NCBI RefSeq assembly: GCF_000247695.1
Contig: NW_004624747.1
Coordinates: 5,376,523 to 5,440,522, forward strand
Direction of reading: 5' to 3'
Source: Heterocephalus glaber
Taxonomy: Eukaryota; Chordata; Mammalia; Rodentia; Bathyergidae
Length of the DNA stretch: 64,000 nucleotides
The notes under the pieces were generated by a model. That model ran no database searches. It had not been told where the DNA came from and worked only from the letters and a program-made list of their open reading frames with translations. Each line of letters opens with the position of its first letter. The first letter of the stretch is position 1. Shown one piece after another: positions 11,208 through 22,372 of the stretch. The translations under genes were made by a program, and so were the position numbers.

Positions 11208-11290
11208 TCAGGGATAGGGGTATGGTCAGTTATAGAGAGTGTGCTTAGATTGTGTGAGGCCCTTAGATCAACCTTCAGCACCATAAAAGA
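11208..11290 (+). repeat. Diverged older ID-type SINE
   Basis: It has 'gtgaggcccttagatcaacc' followed by 'ttcagcacc', a degraded ID element. Confidence 0.65.
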
Positions 11291-11826
11291 AATAGAATAT
11301 TAAAAGAAAAATAACCCAGCTCTCTTTTGAGCTTCAATTCAATGATTATTTGTGTTTACAGTATCCTACATGATAAATTGAAATTCCTCAGGCACTACTA
11401 CATATTCACAGTGGCTATTCCTGGCAAAAACATATGTACTTCACAGTGACAACCATGACATGTTTTCCAGTGGGCCCTGCCTGGGTAGGAGGGGAGGTTA
11501 AGATGAGAGCCAGATGGGAACAGAGTAGCACCCAGCCCTTGCATTCTGGGCCTTCTCTGCTTCAACAGTTATTTGTTTTTTTGCATTTTTATTTAATAAT
11601 AAGATCCCTTGAAGTGTTTTCATGGGTCTTCCAAATTTAAACTTCTAGTCCCATGCTCACCATAGGTTTGGGTTTTGTTTTGGAATCGTATTTTAAGTAA
11701 TTCAATATTTTTCTGTTAATAGAGATGAATAAATTAGAGATTCAAATAGAAAATCTCAAGTCCTCTTTCAAAAGTATAAATTCTTTAGTTAAAACTGCTT
11801 TGAGAAGCATGGACTGTTCTGTTTTT

Positions 11827-11857
11827 GTGTGGTGTGTGTGTGTGTGTGTGTGTGTGT
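11827..11857 (+). repeat. (TG)n microsatellite
   Basis: About fifteen TG units, next to a short reverse ID fragment ('tagggtttgatcccagggct'). Confidence 0.9.
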
Positions 11858-12373
11858 TGCTAGGGTTTGATCCCAGGGCTTCACACATCTTAAGCATATT
11901 TTGAACCATAACTATATCTGTAAACCTGGTTAATGTTTTTAAGGACACTGTCTCCTTAAATGAAAAGGATGATCTAAAAGATACTTTAATGGAAAAGCTA
12001 CTGATGCTTAAAAATTGCAGTGATTATTTATGTGGTAATTCTACTTTGGGCAGAAGTACAGCTTGTTCTATGTTCATTTTGCTCAGTTAATGCATAATCC
12101 AAGAGTAGAATATATGAACGACTGTCTTGGTTTTAGATGGCTTGATTTATTGCTGATTGAGTTTATGGTTCTTGAAAAGAAGCTAAGGTAGATTAATTTC
12201 AAAACAACATGCTAAGAACTATTTCAAGATGTTCTTTAAACACTTTTTTTTCCACTATGGAAAATTTAGAATGCACAGAAAATAGGAGACTATAAGGAAG
12301 TTGTATGTATCCATTTCCCAGCTTTCAGGATTATCAACAATGGCCAAAACCCTTTGCTCCTCTCCACTAGGTT

Positions 12374-12800
12374 ATTTTAAAAAATTAATTAATTAATTTT
12401 TTATTATTACATGTTTGCAGTACATAATGTTTGCATTCCTTGTAGGGATTTGGTATATGTACAATAACAAATTTTGATTCCTTTTTCATCCCTCTTCCCT
12501 CCTTTCCCTTTCCTCTCCCTCCAACTCTTTGTCTTCTTCCCATTTGAAAAAGATCTATTTGCCTATTTCCTATTAACTATCTTTTATTTTGCTCTTCATA
12601 ATTTGGGTTTCTCATATAAGAGAAACTATGCAATATTTAAGCTTGTGTGTCTTGATTTATTTTACTTAACATATGGTTTTATGGTGTATCCATTTTCCTA
12701 CAGATGAGTTAAGTTTATCTTTCTTTATTTCAGAGTAGTACTCCACTGCGTATAAATAAATTTATCTGTTATCTGTTGATGGACATATAGGGTGCACTGA
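12374..12800 (-). mobile_element. L1 3' end, reverse orientation
   Basis: It begins with the 3' UTR module (acatgtttgcagtacataat...) and continues through 'ctcatataagagaaactatg' into the conserved ORF2/3'-end sequence ('tccactgcgtataaataaa', 'ctgttgatggacatatagg'). A related module recurs elsewhere in the window. Confidence 0.8.
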
Positions 12801-13111
12801 AGATTTAGCTATGATGAATTGTGCTGTTACAGTCACCAGTGTGGATGTTTTAGTGTAATATAATGTCTAGGTTATTTTGTTACAAATCTCAGATATCATC
12901 TCTTCTGTAAATAATTCAGTATGTATCTCTAAATGATAATTATTCTTTTCAAAAACCTACTAGTTTCATAATGTACCTAAAAAAAAAATCAGTTCCTTAA
13001 TGTCATCAGATATCCAGTCAGGATTCAAATGTCCCTGGTTGTCTCTTTATAGTTCAGTCAGGACCTAAACAAGGTACATTTAGATGATAAAGAGGTTTTT
13101 TTTGTTTTTCT
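12801..13111. other. Probable older L1/intronic sequence
   Basis: It includes 'cctggttgtctctttatagtt' type text seen in old LINEs. No gene was found. Confidence 0.35.
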
Positions 13112-13252
13112 TTTTGAGACAAGGTCTCACTTTGTAGTGCAGACTGGCCTTGAACTCACTGTGTAGCCCAAGCTGGCCTCACTCTCAATGATCCTCCTGT
13201 CTCAGCCTCCAGAGTACTGGGATTACAGGTGTGCTCTATCATACCTGGCTAG
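13112..13252 (-). repeat. B1-type SINE with internal duplication
   Basis: Reverse copy containing two successive 'tggccttgaactcac...' / 'ctggcctcactctc...' units. The duplication tagatgat is at both ends. Confidence 0.9.
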
Positions 13253-13300
13253 ATGATGTGAGTTTTAAGTCTTTATTTTTATTTTTTATTTAGTTATTTA

Positions 13301-13380
13301 TTTTTTGGTACCAGGGATCGAACTTGGGACCTTGCACTTGTGAGGCAGGTGGCGGCACCACTGAGCTAAATCCTTGGCCC
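13301..13380 (-). repeat. Young ID-like tRNA SINE
   Basis: Reverse copy between duplicated 'ttttaagtctttatt' (13263 and 13382). Confidence 0.93.
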
Positions 13381-13450
13381 TGTTTTAAGTCTTTATTGAC
13401 TTTTTCTTTTCTTTTTGCAATTTTTGTTGTTGTTGAAGGTATAGTTTCTT

Positions 13451-13600
13451 AGCCAGGTGTGGCAAAGCACACCTGTATTCCCAGCACTTGGGAGGCTGAG
13501 GCAGGAGGATCACTGAGAATTTGAGGCCAGTCTGGGCTACATAGTGAACTCAAGGCCAGCCTCAACTACAAAGCATGACTCTGTCTCAAGGAAAAAAAAA
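13451..13600 (+). repeat. B1-type SINE with internal duplication
   Basis: 'agccaggtgtggcaaagcac' through 'ctctgtctcaag' plus an A-run. The flanking duplication is tagtttctt (gtatagtttctt / atgtagtttctt). Confidence 0.92.
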
Positions 13601-13673
13601 GATGTAGTTTCTTCTAAGCAAAAGGATGGCTTAAGTGTCTCTTGAGAGGGAGGGCCCACATGGGAGGCAAATT

Positions 13674-13695
13674 TTGTTTGTTTGTTTGTTTGTTT
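13674..13695 (+). repeat. (GTTT)n simple repeat
   Basis: Five tandem TTTG/GTTT units. Confidence 0.85.
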
Positions 13696-13729
13696 ACTTA
13701 TATTTTACCATAGAATTATTACTTCCACT

Positions 13730-13985
13730 AGAGAAGCATATAGAATTAGAGAATTTTAAGGGTGGAAGAGATTTTTAACTATCAGTCCTTTCTAGTGACA
13801 TCATCCCAGACTTTTGAATCTTAGTTTCATGTTGTTAGATCTTGAAATTGCAGGTACAGTAATTTGAGTTTAGACTGTAAAAGGACATTATGGTCATCTG
13901 GGTCAAATCCCTTCATTTCACATGTAAATAACTGAGGAAAAAAACAAGGGCCCAAGTGCCTAGGTGGTTTGCTCAAACCATAGAG
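13730..13985. repeat. MIR-like or other ancient SINE relic
   Basis: 'ggtcaaatcccttcatttcaca' followed by 'ctgaggaaaaaaacaagggcc' resembles the degraded conserved core of an ancient SINE. Confidence 0.4.
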
Positions 13986-14787
13986 TTTCAGCTATTTACC
14001 TGATGTCATTTCCACTTATTCCGGTGACTCTCTATATGTACTAAGTGTAGAGGGCCCCACTCCCAACTGTCTTCTCTCTACTGTAGATCTGATAACCTCC
14101 CTCCATGTGATCACAGAAATCACTTTAAAAGGTGAGTATCTTGTCATAGCCTCATGATTTTGGGTGAAGAAGGTTGGGCATCACTGTCTTCCCAGGATCG
14201 TGTACCTCTTTACCATAGACTTGTGCTTAACTGAGCAGCATCCTGTAGTGGTCTGGAGTGTCTGAGGGCAGAGGTGGCTTGCCTTAGAATATGGGTTTGG
14301 AAGATATACATACCCATAGGGGACCAATCTGTAGTTGAAACCCAGCCGAGCAGCAGGTGTCCTGTATGCACTGGACAGCATTGTCATACTGCCCTCTAAA
14401 TAGTTAAGAAGAAATTTTTCCACCAAAGCCTTGTCTCTCTGTAAAGTACTCACCTACCAAAAATCTCATAGATATTTTAAAAAGGACAGAAGATATTCCC
14501 ATTGGAAAATGTTTTCTGCTGTCTTACTTCAAGATGCTGTAATTGAATTTAATGTGCATTGCCTCTTGTTAATTCCAAACTAGGCTAAACCCAGCCAGAT
14601 TCTTCCAACATAAGATCAACAGAGATGCTAAGTTGTTTTACATAGAGCAGAAACTTGACTGGTGGATTAAAAAGACAAAAACAAAACAGAGACTCTCACA
14701 AGAATCCTATGTAGAGATCCAACTAGTAATTCTACCAGAAAACCAGGAATCTTCTAAACTCGATATAGAAAAATACTCTACTTCTCT

Positions 14788-14885
14788 TTTCCTTCCCTTC
14801 CTTCCTTCCCTTCCCTTTTCTACCCTCCCTCACCTTCCTGCCTGCCTCCCTCCCTGCCTTCTTTCTTTCTTTTCTTTTCTTTTAT
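14788..14885 (+). repeat. (CTTC/CCTT)n pyrimidine-rich tract
   Basis: An imperfect CTTC/CCTC/TTCTT run of about 100 bases, leading into a reverse B1 fragment at 14893-14965. Confidence 0.85.
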
Positions 14886-14892
14886 TTCTGTA

Positions 14893-14965
14893 CAGGGTCT
14901 TGCTATGTGATCTTCCTGCCTCAGCCCCCCAAGTGCAGGATTACACGTGTACATTATACTAGAAT
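14893..14965 (-). repeat. B1-family fragment
   Basis: 'cagggtcttgctatgtgat' then 'cctgcctcagcc' and 'aggattacacgtgtac' is a 7SL-derived SINE with an internal deletion. Confidence 0.7.
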
Positions 14966-14985
14966 AGCACACTTTTGAACTCATA

Positions 14986-15330
14986 GTATGTTAGTCTGTT
15001 TTCCATTACTGTAACAAATGTCTGAGATAATTAACTTATAAAGAGAAAAAAGTTTATTCTAGCTCATAGTTTTGGAGGTTTCAGTTCATAGTTGTTTGGC
15101 TCTGTTGCTTTTGGGCCTCTGGTAAGGCAGCACATCATGGTTGAAATGTGTTATGGAGCAAAACTTCTCACCTTTCTGGACAGAAAGTAAAAGAAAGGAA
15201 GAGCATGTGAGGACACATGCCAAATGACCTATAATCTCTCACTAGGCCCCACTTCTTAAAGGTTCTACTACCTCCCAATAATGCCATGATCTGGGGACCA
15301 ATGTCTGACCTTTGGGAGACAGTATTGTTT
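14986..15330 (-). mobile_element. MaLR-type solo LTR
   Basis: 'gtctgttttccattactgta', 'gtttattctagctcatag', 'gcagcacatcatgg' and 'aggccccacttcttaaagg' match the reverse of an ERVL-MaLR LTR. The two LTRs of the provirus at 59.66-62.52 kb belong to a similar group. Confidence 0.65.
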
Positions 15331-15470
15331 GAGACAGGGTCTTGGTGTGTAGTTCAGACTGGCCTTGAATTCACCGTGTAGCCCAGGCTAGCCTCGAACT
15401 CCTGACCACCTCCCTGCCTCAGCCTCCTGAATGCTGGGATTACCGGTGTACACCACCATGCCCAGCTAAG
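15327..15470 (-). repeat. B1-type SINE with internal duplication
   Basis: Reverse copy: 'gagacagggtcttggtgtg', two 'ctggcc/ctagcctcgaactc' units, 'ctgggattaccggtgtac', 'catgcccagct'. A (TTTG)n tract follows. Confidence 0.9.
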
Positions 15471-15532
15471 CCTTGGTTTGTTTGTTTGTTTGTTTGTTTC
15501 TCTGTCCCTGTCTCCCTGTCTTTCTTTCTTTC

Positions 15533-15715
15533 TTGTACTAGAGATTGAATCTAGAGCCTTCACACTGAGCTACATCCCCAGTTTATTTTTATTTTGAGAC
15601 AGGGTCCTCCTCCTAAGTTGTTAAGTTGCCCAAGCTGGGCTCAAACTCATGATCCTCCTGCCTTAGCCTCCCAGAGAGTTGAATTACAGGTGTATACCAC
15701 CATACCTGACTGGGG
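15533..15715 (-). repeat. B1-ID dimeric SINE (B1-dID type)
   Basis: Read on the minus strand, a B1-like half ends in an A-rich linker and continues into an ID-like half ('ctggggatgtagctcagtgt' in reverse). The same fused order recurs at 26620-26762, 59160-59312 and 62872-63005. Confidence 0.75.
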
Positions 15716-15907
15716 AACATTTAAGATCCAAACTCTAGCATTGTAATTAGTAATAACCTAGTCATAGAGCTTTGTGGATACTGTATTCTTCAACTTTAAA
15801 TTTTATGAAGGAATAGAATGTTGTTTAGATTAACTGCTTTCCTACCACTGTTTCATAATGTCGTTTTAATTATTTTAGAAGAACACCTTATTATAGTTTA
15901 AATTTTC

Positions 15908-15998
15908 TTTTTTTTTTTTTTTTTGTACCAGGGATCGAACTCGGATCCGTATGTTTGTGAGGCAGGTGGCAGAACCACTAAGCTAAATCCCCAGCCCC
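15908..15998 (-). repeat. Young ID-like tRNA SINE
   Basis: Reverse copy with a long T-run. The flanking duplication is about 'tagtttaaatttt' on each side. Confidence 0.92.
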
Positions 15999-16164
15999 TA
16001 GTTTTAAATTTTTTATAGTCCTGAGGTCTTTTATTGATTTTTTTTACCTATTATACTACAGATTTTTAGCGAATAGGTTTAGTCCCTTTTCCATTGGTTC
16101 TCACAGATGGTGTGGGCATAGATGAGGCTCTATGTTCACTGCCCATCTCCAGGAAAACCCTAGG

Positions 16165-16310
16165 AGCCAGGTGTGGGGGTGTACACCTATAATCCCAGCA
16201 CTTGGCCTACTGAGGCAGGAAGATCATGAGTTTGAGATCAGCCTGGGCTATGGCGTGAGTTCAAGGCCAGTCTGGACCACATAGCAAGCCCCTGTCTCAA
16301 AAAACAAAAA
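16165..16310 (+). repeat. B1-type SINE with internal duplication
   Basis: 'gccaggtgtgggggtgtaca' to 'cccctgtctcaa' plus an A-rich tail. Confidence 0.9.
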
Positions 16311-16473
16311 AGACAACAAAATAAAACCTAGGGTATTTTGGGACCCAGCTAGCATTCCTTCTAGTTGTCCTTCTCTGGTAACCCTCTGACTGGTCTCCCT
16401 GGCCCAATTCTTGCCTCTCTATGGTTTCTCTTCCCAAAAGCTAGAGAGTTATCTATGTAAAACATTTTTTAAA

Positions 16474-16535
16474 GGGCTGTAGATATACCTCAGTGCAAAG
16501 GCCCTAGGTTCAATCTCTAGTACCACCAAAACAAA
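16474..16535 (+). repeat. Internally deleted older ID SINE
   Basis: 'gggctgtagatatacctcag' joins directly to 'aggccctaggttcaatc', missing the middle. Confidence 0.65.
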
Positions 16536-16604
16536 TAAACAACTCACAAAAAAAACACTCTCAGATAAGTTAAATCATGCCATTTCTCTGCTCAAACCCT
16601 TCCA

Positions 16605-16682
16605 GAGGGCTGGCAGTATAGCTCAGTGCCATAGTACTTGTCTAGCAAGCATGAGGCCCTGGGTTCTATCCACAAATTCTAG
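16605..16682 (+). repeat. Older ID-type SINE
   Basis: 'ggctggcagtatagctcagt' and 'agcatgaggccctgggttc' match the ancestral ID form. Confidence 0.75.
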
Positions 16683-18100
16683 AAGAACAAAGCAAAACAA
16701 AAAACCTTGCAAGTGGATTCCCTTCATAGTTAGAGCAAAAGCCAAAATCCTGTTTATATAACCCTGAAGACCCTTCCTGTCCTGGCCTTGCCTGGCCCTC
16801 CCTTCGTGCTACCCCTCTCTGGTCAAGTAAGAGGAGCGACTGTAGTTCCCCAAACCTGCCAAGCATTTGTCCTTTCTGTGTCCTTCTCTAGTAACATTCT
16901 TCCCAGCTTTTTTACAGGGTTTGCTTCCTCTCTTCTTCTACATCTTTGCTCAGATACCTGCTCCTCTCCAGGACCATTCTTTCTTATAGCACTTAGCACT
17001 ATTTGACGTTAATCTTGATTGGTTTAGTATGCATGTGTCTCCCCTGTTAACATGTGAACTCCATGAGTACTGTACAGGGCCTTTGTTCATCACTGTGGTC
17101 TCAGTGCTGTGAAGAAAGTCAGGTACATGCAAAGTACTGAATAAATATTTATTTAATTAATGAATGAATAATACCCTACACATTAGGTTTATACTTTCAC
17201 TTATTCTCTTTCATTGAATATGTGACTGTACAAGGGGCCATGTGATTTTTTTTCTTTTTTCCTTTTAGTTTAAGCCATTTCTTGGTTATGTAGACAAAGC
17301 TTATGTCAGTTTCATAGCAGTAGAAAACGAATGAAGCGGAGTCCTCATTACCTAGTACACACCCTAGTATTCTGATGCAATCAGGATGCCCAAATAACTT
17401 TAAATGCAACCCAAAACCTACTTATTTATTGCAGAGTGCCAACACTGCAATTAAAACTGAATACTGAGGTTTTAGTTTAGAAAAAACAACACATACAATT
17501 CATGACATCATTGCAGAGAGCTTGTGTGTTCACTGCAGCATACATACCACAGGTTCACTATGACTGTGTTTGTTTTTCTTGGTTTTCCCCCACAATTGAT
17601 GTGTACTGGCAAGTTTGGGAAACAAACAGACAAAATCATTAAAATCTAGTACACTGCCTCAGTTCCCCAGTGGAATTAAGAATAAGATTAGGCACCTAAA
17701 ATGTACCAATAAAAGGATATACAAAAAAAAAAAGAATAAGATTAGGTCTGAGGAACAGACAGAAACAAGCCTGCTCTTTCCCATTCCTGCTCTCAGATGA
17801 CATTTCATCCCCATTCATGAGGACTGGCACATGTGTGGATGGCTGCCACATTCTTTTGTATTACAATCAAGTCATCTGAGCCTCTGGGAATATGTTGCTA
17901 TATATCAGTTGGCCTGCATTTCTGGCTCCTGGGTCACTCCTTACCTCTTCTTTTAAAATTCCTTTTTTTGTTGTATTATAATTAAAGTATACAACCTGGT
18001 GTGTTGATATATAAGAACTGACAGGATGTATTAACACATAACAATTAAAATTCTAGCAATTGGCAAAAATTTGATTGATGTTCTTAGAATCATCTAGTCT
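16683..18100. other. Intronic sequence, no gene recognised
   Basis: Mostly unique. A short A-run at 17722-17733 is preceded by 'tgtaccaataaaaggatat', resembling a worn retroelement tail. Confidence 0.4.
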
Positions 18101-18190
18101 AGGGCTAGGGATGTGGCTCAGTATTGGAGCTCTTGTCTACCCATGCACAAGGCCCTGGTTTTGCTCCCTAGCACCACCAAAAAACAAAAC
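18101..18190 (+). repeat. Older ID-type SINE
   Basis: 'gggctagggatgtggctcag' ... 'gcacaaggccctggttttgc' and 'agcaccaccaaa'. Confidence 0.8.
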
Positions 18191-18195
18191 AAACA

Positions 18196-18340
18196 TCTAG
18201 TCCAATGATTTCCAAACCTGATAATGAAACAGAATCACCTGTACAGCTATTTAGAAATACAGGTTCCCAGGTCCCACTCTAGCAAGGGTTTCTAGCCTTA
18301 GGATTGAGGTAGGGCTCTGGGGTGCTACCTACCACACACA
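18196..18340 (+). mobile_element. hAT-Charlie-like MER relic
   Basis: 'gatttccaaacctgataatg', 'cagaatcacctgtacagc' and 'ggttcccaggtcccac' resemble the short non-autonomous hAT elements common in mammals. Confidence 0.55.
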
Positions 18341-18916
18341 TTGATATTCATAAGTAAAGGGGAAAGAAAGAGTGGAGAAGATAGGAAGACTTTTCTGAGG
18401 AGGTAATACTTAGTCTGCAGTGGGAAGTATTGGAGGAAGAGCATGCGAGCAGGAAATAGCATGGTGTGTTTACAATTAAAAGTAGACCAGTGTGCCGGGT
18501 ATCATGTGAAGAAAGGGAAGGAAGCCTTGCAAACACCCATGAGGAGTTTGGGTTTTGTTTTTTTGGACCTTTTTTCCTATTTCAAATTATCAGTTATTCA
18601 TTTTAATCATTTTAACCCTTGTTTACACTATGGGTTTTGTTTTGACTGCTTTTGTTCTCCTGCTATCTCTGAGTTCTGTATGGAGAATTGATTGTGGAAC
18701 AAAAGAGGGAACAGTGGGGTCTGAACTATTCTCTGATGATAAGTGGGACTCAAACTCTGGCTCTGAAGATGGAGAGGGGAAGGCAGTTTAAGAGAGTCAG
18801 CAGGACTTGTTAATGAGATGAAAATGGGTTGGAGGGATAGGTGTGTAAGGATGACACTGAGGGGGTTCTGCTAGACATAGGATGTGGTCAAGTGCCCTGG
18901 TTGCCTTCTTTGTAAG

Positions 18917-19060
18917 ACATATTTAAGGGCACCTTTCTACTGGGTTGGTAGTGAGTCAATATTTGTAAAGCTCTTAGGATAAAATTTGGCACATGGTAAA
19001 ACACTATGTAAATATTAGAATTGATTCCATGATGGTGATTTGCTCAAGGTCACACAGCCG
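18917..19060 (+). repeat. MIR relic
   Basis: 'gtaaagctcttaggataaa' then 'tttggcacatggtaaaacac' and 'tgctcaaggtcacacagc' match parts of a MIR. Confidence 0.55.
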
Positions 19061-20500
19061 GTCAGCAGCAAGTGCAGGAAAAGAAGGCCAGGCCCAGCCT
19101 CTCAGTTTAGTGTATGTCATCCATGCTATGCTGAGCTGCTTCCTGTAGTTACCTTTGACGTTTTTTATGTAGACCCTTAGTAAAGAGTGATCATGGTACA
19201 TGATGAGTTGCACTTATTGTGTTGCACTAAACATGATTTTTTAATTGCTGGAGTTTTCTGTACAGCCTAGAGTTCCAGATTATTTTGGTTATCCAGAAAA
19301 CAGTGCCATTCCAGACAAAACACAGGGGCTGGATGGTGGGAGGAAAAGTATATTGGAAGAGAGATGTTCTGTGTCTAGTTTCTAAATATTAAAATTTAAA
19401 TATTATATCTTCCAGATAGATGTGTTCATATTGTCCACAAGCCTATTAGGCTAGAGTAGGCACATGTATTCTCCAATGGGAGATGGCGTTGAAATACTCA
19501 ATACCAGAAGTTATAGGTCACTGTGTGCCGGGAGAAAGAAAGAAAGCAAGCTAAGAATGCTAGTCTAACTCCCCTAGACTGTCAGGTTTCTAGTGATACA
19601 TCTTAAAGAAGTGTTTGAAGTGCTTCTATCTGTCAGTTTCAACTAAGCTAATTTTTTAAAATTTCCCTTTGTACTGTGCCTTTTTCATGAACCTCAGTGA
19701 GTTTAATGTATACAATATGTGGGGAAAAGCCTGTCAGCCTCTTGACCATCCCCCCCAAAGTCTGAAAAGCAGACTTTAAAAGCACATGATTATACCTGCA
19801 AAGATTTGTATCTTATCAAATGGGACCCGAGAGCATTTTCAATGTAACCTACAGGAAAAATTTCAGAAAGGGGTGAGAGAAAATGCTGCCCCAGCCCTTC
19901 CTCTCTGGGACTGACTGCCTGTTTTGTTGCACTTCTATTTCAGACAGCATAGGGAGGACTGTTCCTCATTACCAGGGAATGTGAGTCATTCCCAGATTTG
20001 TGTGATTGGGATTCCAAAGCATTGCTGTATCCGATGGTCTTATTAAATCCAAGTGTCAGTGCAGCTTTTCAGACTGTAGGGGAGAGCTCAGTTACAGCTG
20101 CTGACCTGGTTCTAGTTACCACACAGAGACACTGGCAAGAGCAGTGACTCCCTCCGAGTACCCAGAATTCCACATGCATGGCTGTTACCAACTGTTCCCA
20201 GATTTGGGGGTTTCCTGGTTCACTTCATGACCTTCAATATATTAGGCTCCCTGTTTATATCCCAGTTAGGATCTGTAAACTTTAGCGGGGAAATGTCCTA
20301 CTATCCCTACAAGATAGTGCCAAGATTACTCTCGAATTTTCAGGGTACCTTGTTCTAGATTTATACATCCAATACTGGTAACTGCATGGTGTCCAGCATC
20401 TAGCAGGATGCTATCCAATTCCAGCTTGGTCCAAACAAAACATAAAACATCAACCAGAGAGGGAGGAGACTTCAGATGTTACCAGAAAATTAGTATGCTC
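19061..20500. other. End of intron 1, mostly unique
   Basis: No repeat is recognised apart from short purine runs. The last bases hold the branch/pyrimidine tract for exon 2. Confidence 0.4.
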
Positions 20501-20519
20501 TGTCTTTTCTTTCTTCTAG

Positions 20520-20682
20520 AATGTTTCACAGCCAATGGTGCAGATTACAGGGGAACTCAGAACTGGACAGCACTGCAAGGTGGGAAGCCATGTTTATTCT
20601 GGAATGAGACTTTCCAGCATCCATACAACACTCTGAAATACCCCAATGGAGAGGGTGGCCTGGGCGAACATAACTATTGCAG
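20520..20682 (+). CDS. KREMEN1: KREMEN1 coding exon 2 (kringle domain, first part)
   Basis: This exon encodes the N-terminal two thirds of the extracellular kringle domain, which with the WSC and CUB domains forms the Kremen ectodomain that contacts Dickkopf and LRP6. The frame reads ECFTANGADYRGTQ, then NWTALQGGKPCLFW, and ends in GGLGEHNYCR. Kringle hallmarks are visible: the opening Cys, the YRG motif, the GxxCLFW segment and the NYCRNP motif completed in the next exon. NWT and NET are potential N-glycosylation sequons. The exon is preceded by a pyrimidine tract and TTCTAG, and followed by a GTAAGA donor. It enters in phase 1 and leaves in phase 2, fitting exons 1 and 3. Confidence 0.98.
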
Positions 20683-20955
20683 GTAAGATGGGGCCACAGT
20701 AGTTAAAATCTGTAGTCTCTTCCAACTCCTTTCAACCCTGCTCATGAGTAGAGAGAGCTTCCTTATCTTTTTGGCCAACTCAAAAAACTTTTCGTGACAC
20801 TATTTTAAAAATTGTCCTCTCATACCTTACACGCACACACTCACAATCAATCTCTCTCTCCCACAATCTACTGCTTTCTTTCAACTTTTAGCACTCCTTC
20901 CCTGTCTGATCATTTACTTGTCAGAAAGGAGGTGACTGACATTAGCAGGGGCTTT

Positions 20956-21080
20956 TTGAGATGAGGTCTCACTGTGTTGCTCAGGCTGGCTTTGAACTCT
21001 TAGACTCAAGTGATCCTCCTATACCACAGCTTCCTCAGTAGCTGGAACTATATGCGCTCACTCGCCAATGCACCTGGGTG
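20956..21080 (-). repeat. Monomeric 7SL-derived SINE (B1/FLAM-like)
   Basis: 'gagatgaggtctcactgtg', 'gctcaggctggctttgaac' and 'agtagctggaactatatgc'. It lacks the internal duplication of the younger B1 copies. Confidence 0.7.
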
Positions 21081-22035
21081 CTAGGAGCTCTTAATTTCAT
21101 ATCCATGGTGCTTCAGATAATCATGATTTCCTTGAGATGATCGGTGGCTTTAATCAGATTCTAAAAGTTACCTATAATCAAAAACAAGTTAAGAATCATT
21201 GGTATATAGGAACAAGAACAAAAATTCTAGGCACCTTTGGTTATATCTTTTAGCTTTTTACACCTAAGATCCTGGTAAAATGACTCATACTTTAGCAGTG
21301 TGTTGAATCAGTATCAGGACAGGTACAAAAGCTGCCTCTTGAGCCATTGGGACTGGGAAAAACTATTGCTGAGCTCCATTCTGAGTTACATGCTGTATCC
21401 CTGGTTCTGCTAGGAGGTTAGCATCTCAACCATATGGCACTGTTGACCCAGCTGAGCCAACACATATATTCCTGCACTGCATGGGCTGTTTTATTTACCT
21501 TCTGCTCTCCACATATCTTTGTTAATACTTGGGGGTCCTTGTGGTAGTCAACAGGCCTGCAGGCCATGTTTTCTTTATCCTTGCATCTTCACTTCCTTCA
21601 CCTCTGTCCTAACTTGTATCAACTGACCATTGCCCCATAGCTGTTATTGCTGTATGTTAAAGACTGTTAGTATGAGTATTAAAAGCTTGTTACAAAAAAA
21701 TTCCTCAAACTCTACAGATATTTATTTTAAATAAAGTTACCTCTTTTCTGAAAAACTCTCCCCACCAAGTCCAGCCATTTTATATGTGCTACTTTCCATT
21801 TTGTTATCTTTTGTATTTTATTATTAAAGTTACAAATGCTCATTAAGCAATTCTCTTTTATTTTCAAAGTTGTACACATTAATTTCTTGCATAAATAAAA
21901 AATTAGCCCTATTCTGTTTCCAGTATATTACTTCCTCTCATTTTTCTATTCATAGGAATGGTTGAGTTGGGTAAAATGTTTAGACAGGGAAAGGAATGTT
22001 TGTTTTTTATTTTTACATAGATACTTTTCTCTTGT
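21081..22035. other. Intron 2 sequence without clear features
   Basis: AT-rich at 21780-21960. No gene was seen. Confidence 0.35.
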
Positions 22036-22040
22036 TCATA

Positions 22041-22060
22041 TATATATATATATATATATC
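22041..22060. repeat. (TA)n microsatellite
   Basis: Ten TA units followed by a CT-rich tract at 22063-22125. Confidence 0.9.
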
Positions 22061-22124
22061 CCTTTCCCACCCTTCTTACCTTCTTCCCTCTCTCCTTTTC
22101 CTTTCCTCCCTCTCTTCCTTCCCT

Positions 22125-22372
22125 TTTTTGTGATAGAGTTTTGCTAAGTTGCCCAGACTGGCTTCAAACAGGATATCTTCCTGCCTCAGCCTCCCAAGTG
22201 GCTGGGATTATATGCAGGCTTCCTCTTCCTCCCCTCCCCATCTCCCCTCCTCCTCTCCCCTCCTCCTTTCTCCTTCCCCTCCTCCTTCTCCTTCCAGTAC
22301 TGGAGATTGAACCCAGGCCCTTGAAAAATGCTAGACAAGTACTCTACCACTAAGTTACACCCCACCCCCATA
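22125..22372 (-). repeat. B1-family fragment, CT-rich tract and reverse ID SINE
   Basis: A short B1 fragment (22130-22215), a (CCTCCT)-like tract (22220-22295) and a reverse ID element ('gtactggagattgaaccca', 'ctaccactaagttacaccc'). Confidence 0.7.

Noticed and set aside
12474..12707. 77-codon hydrophobic open frame
   Set aside because: It lies within a reverse L1 3' end.
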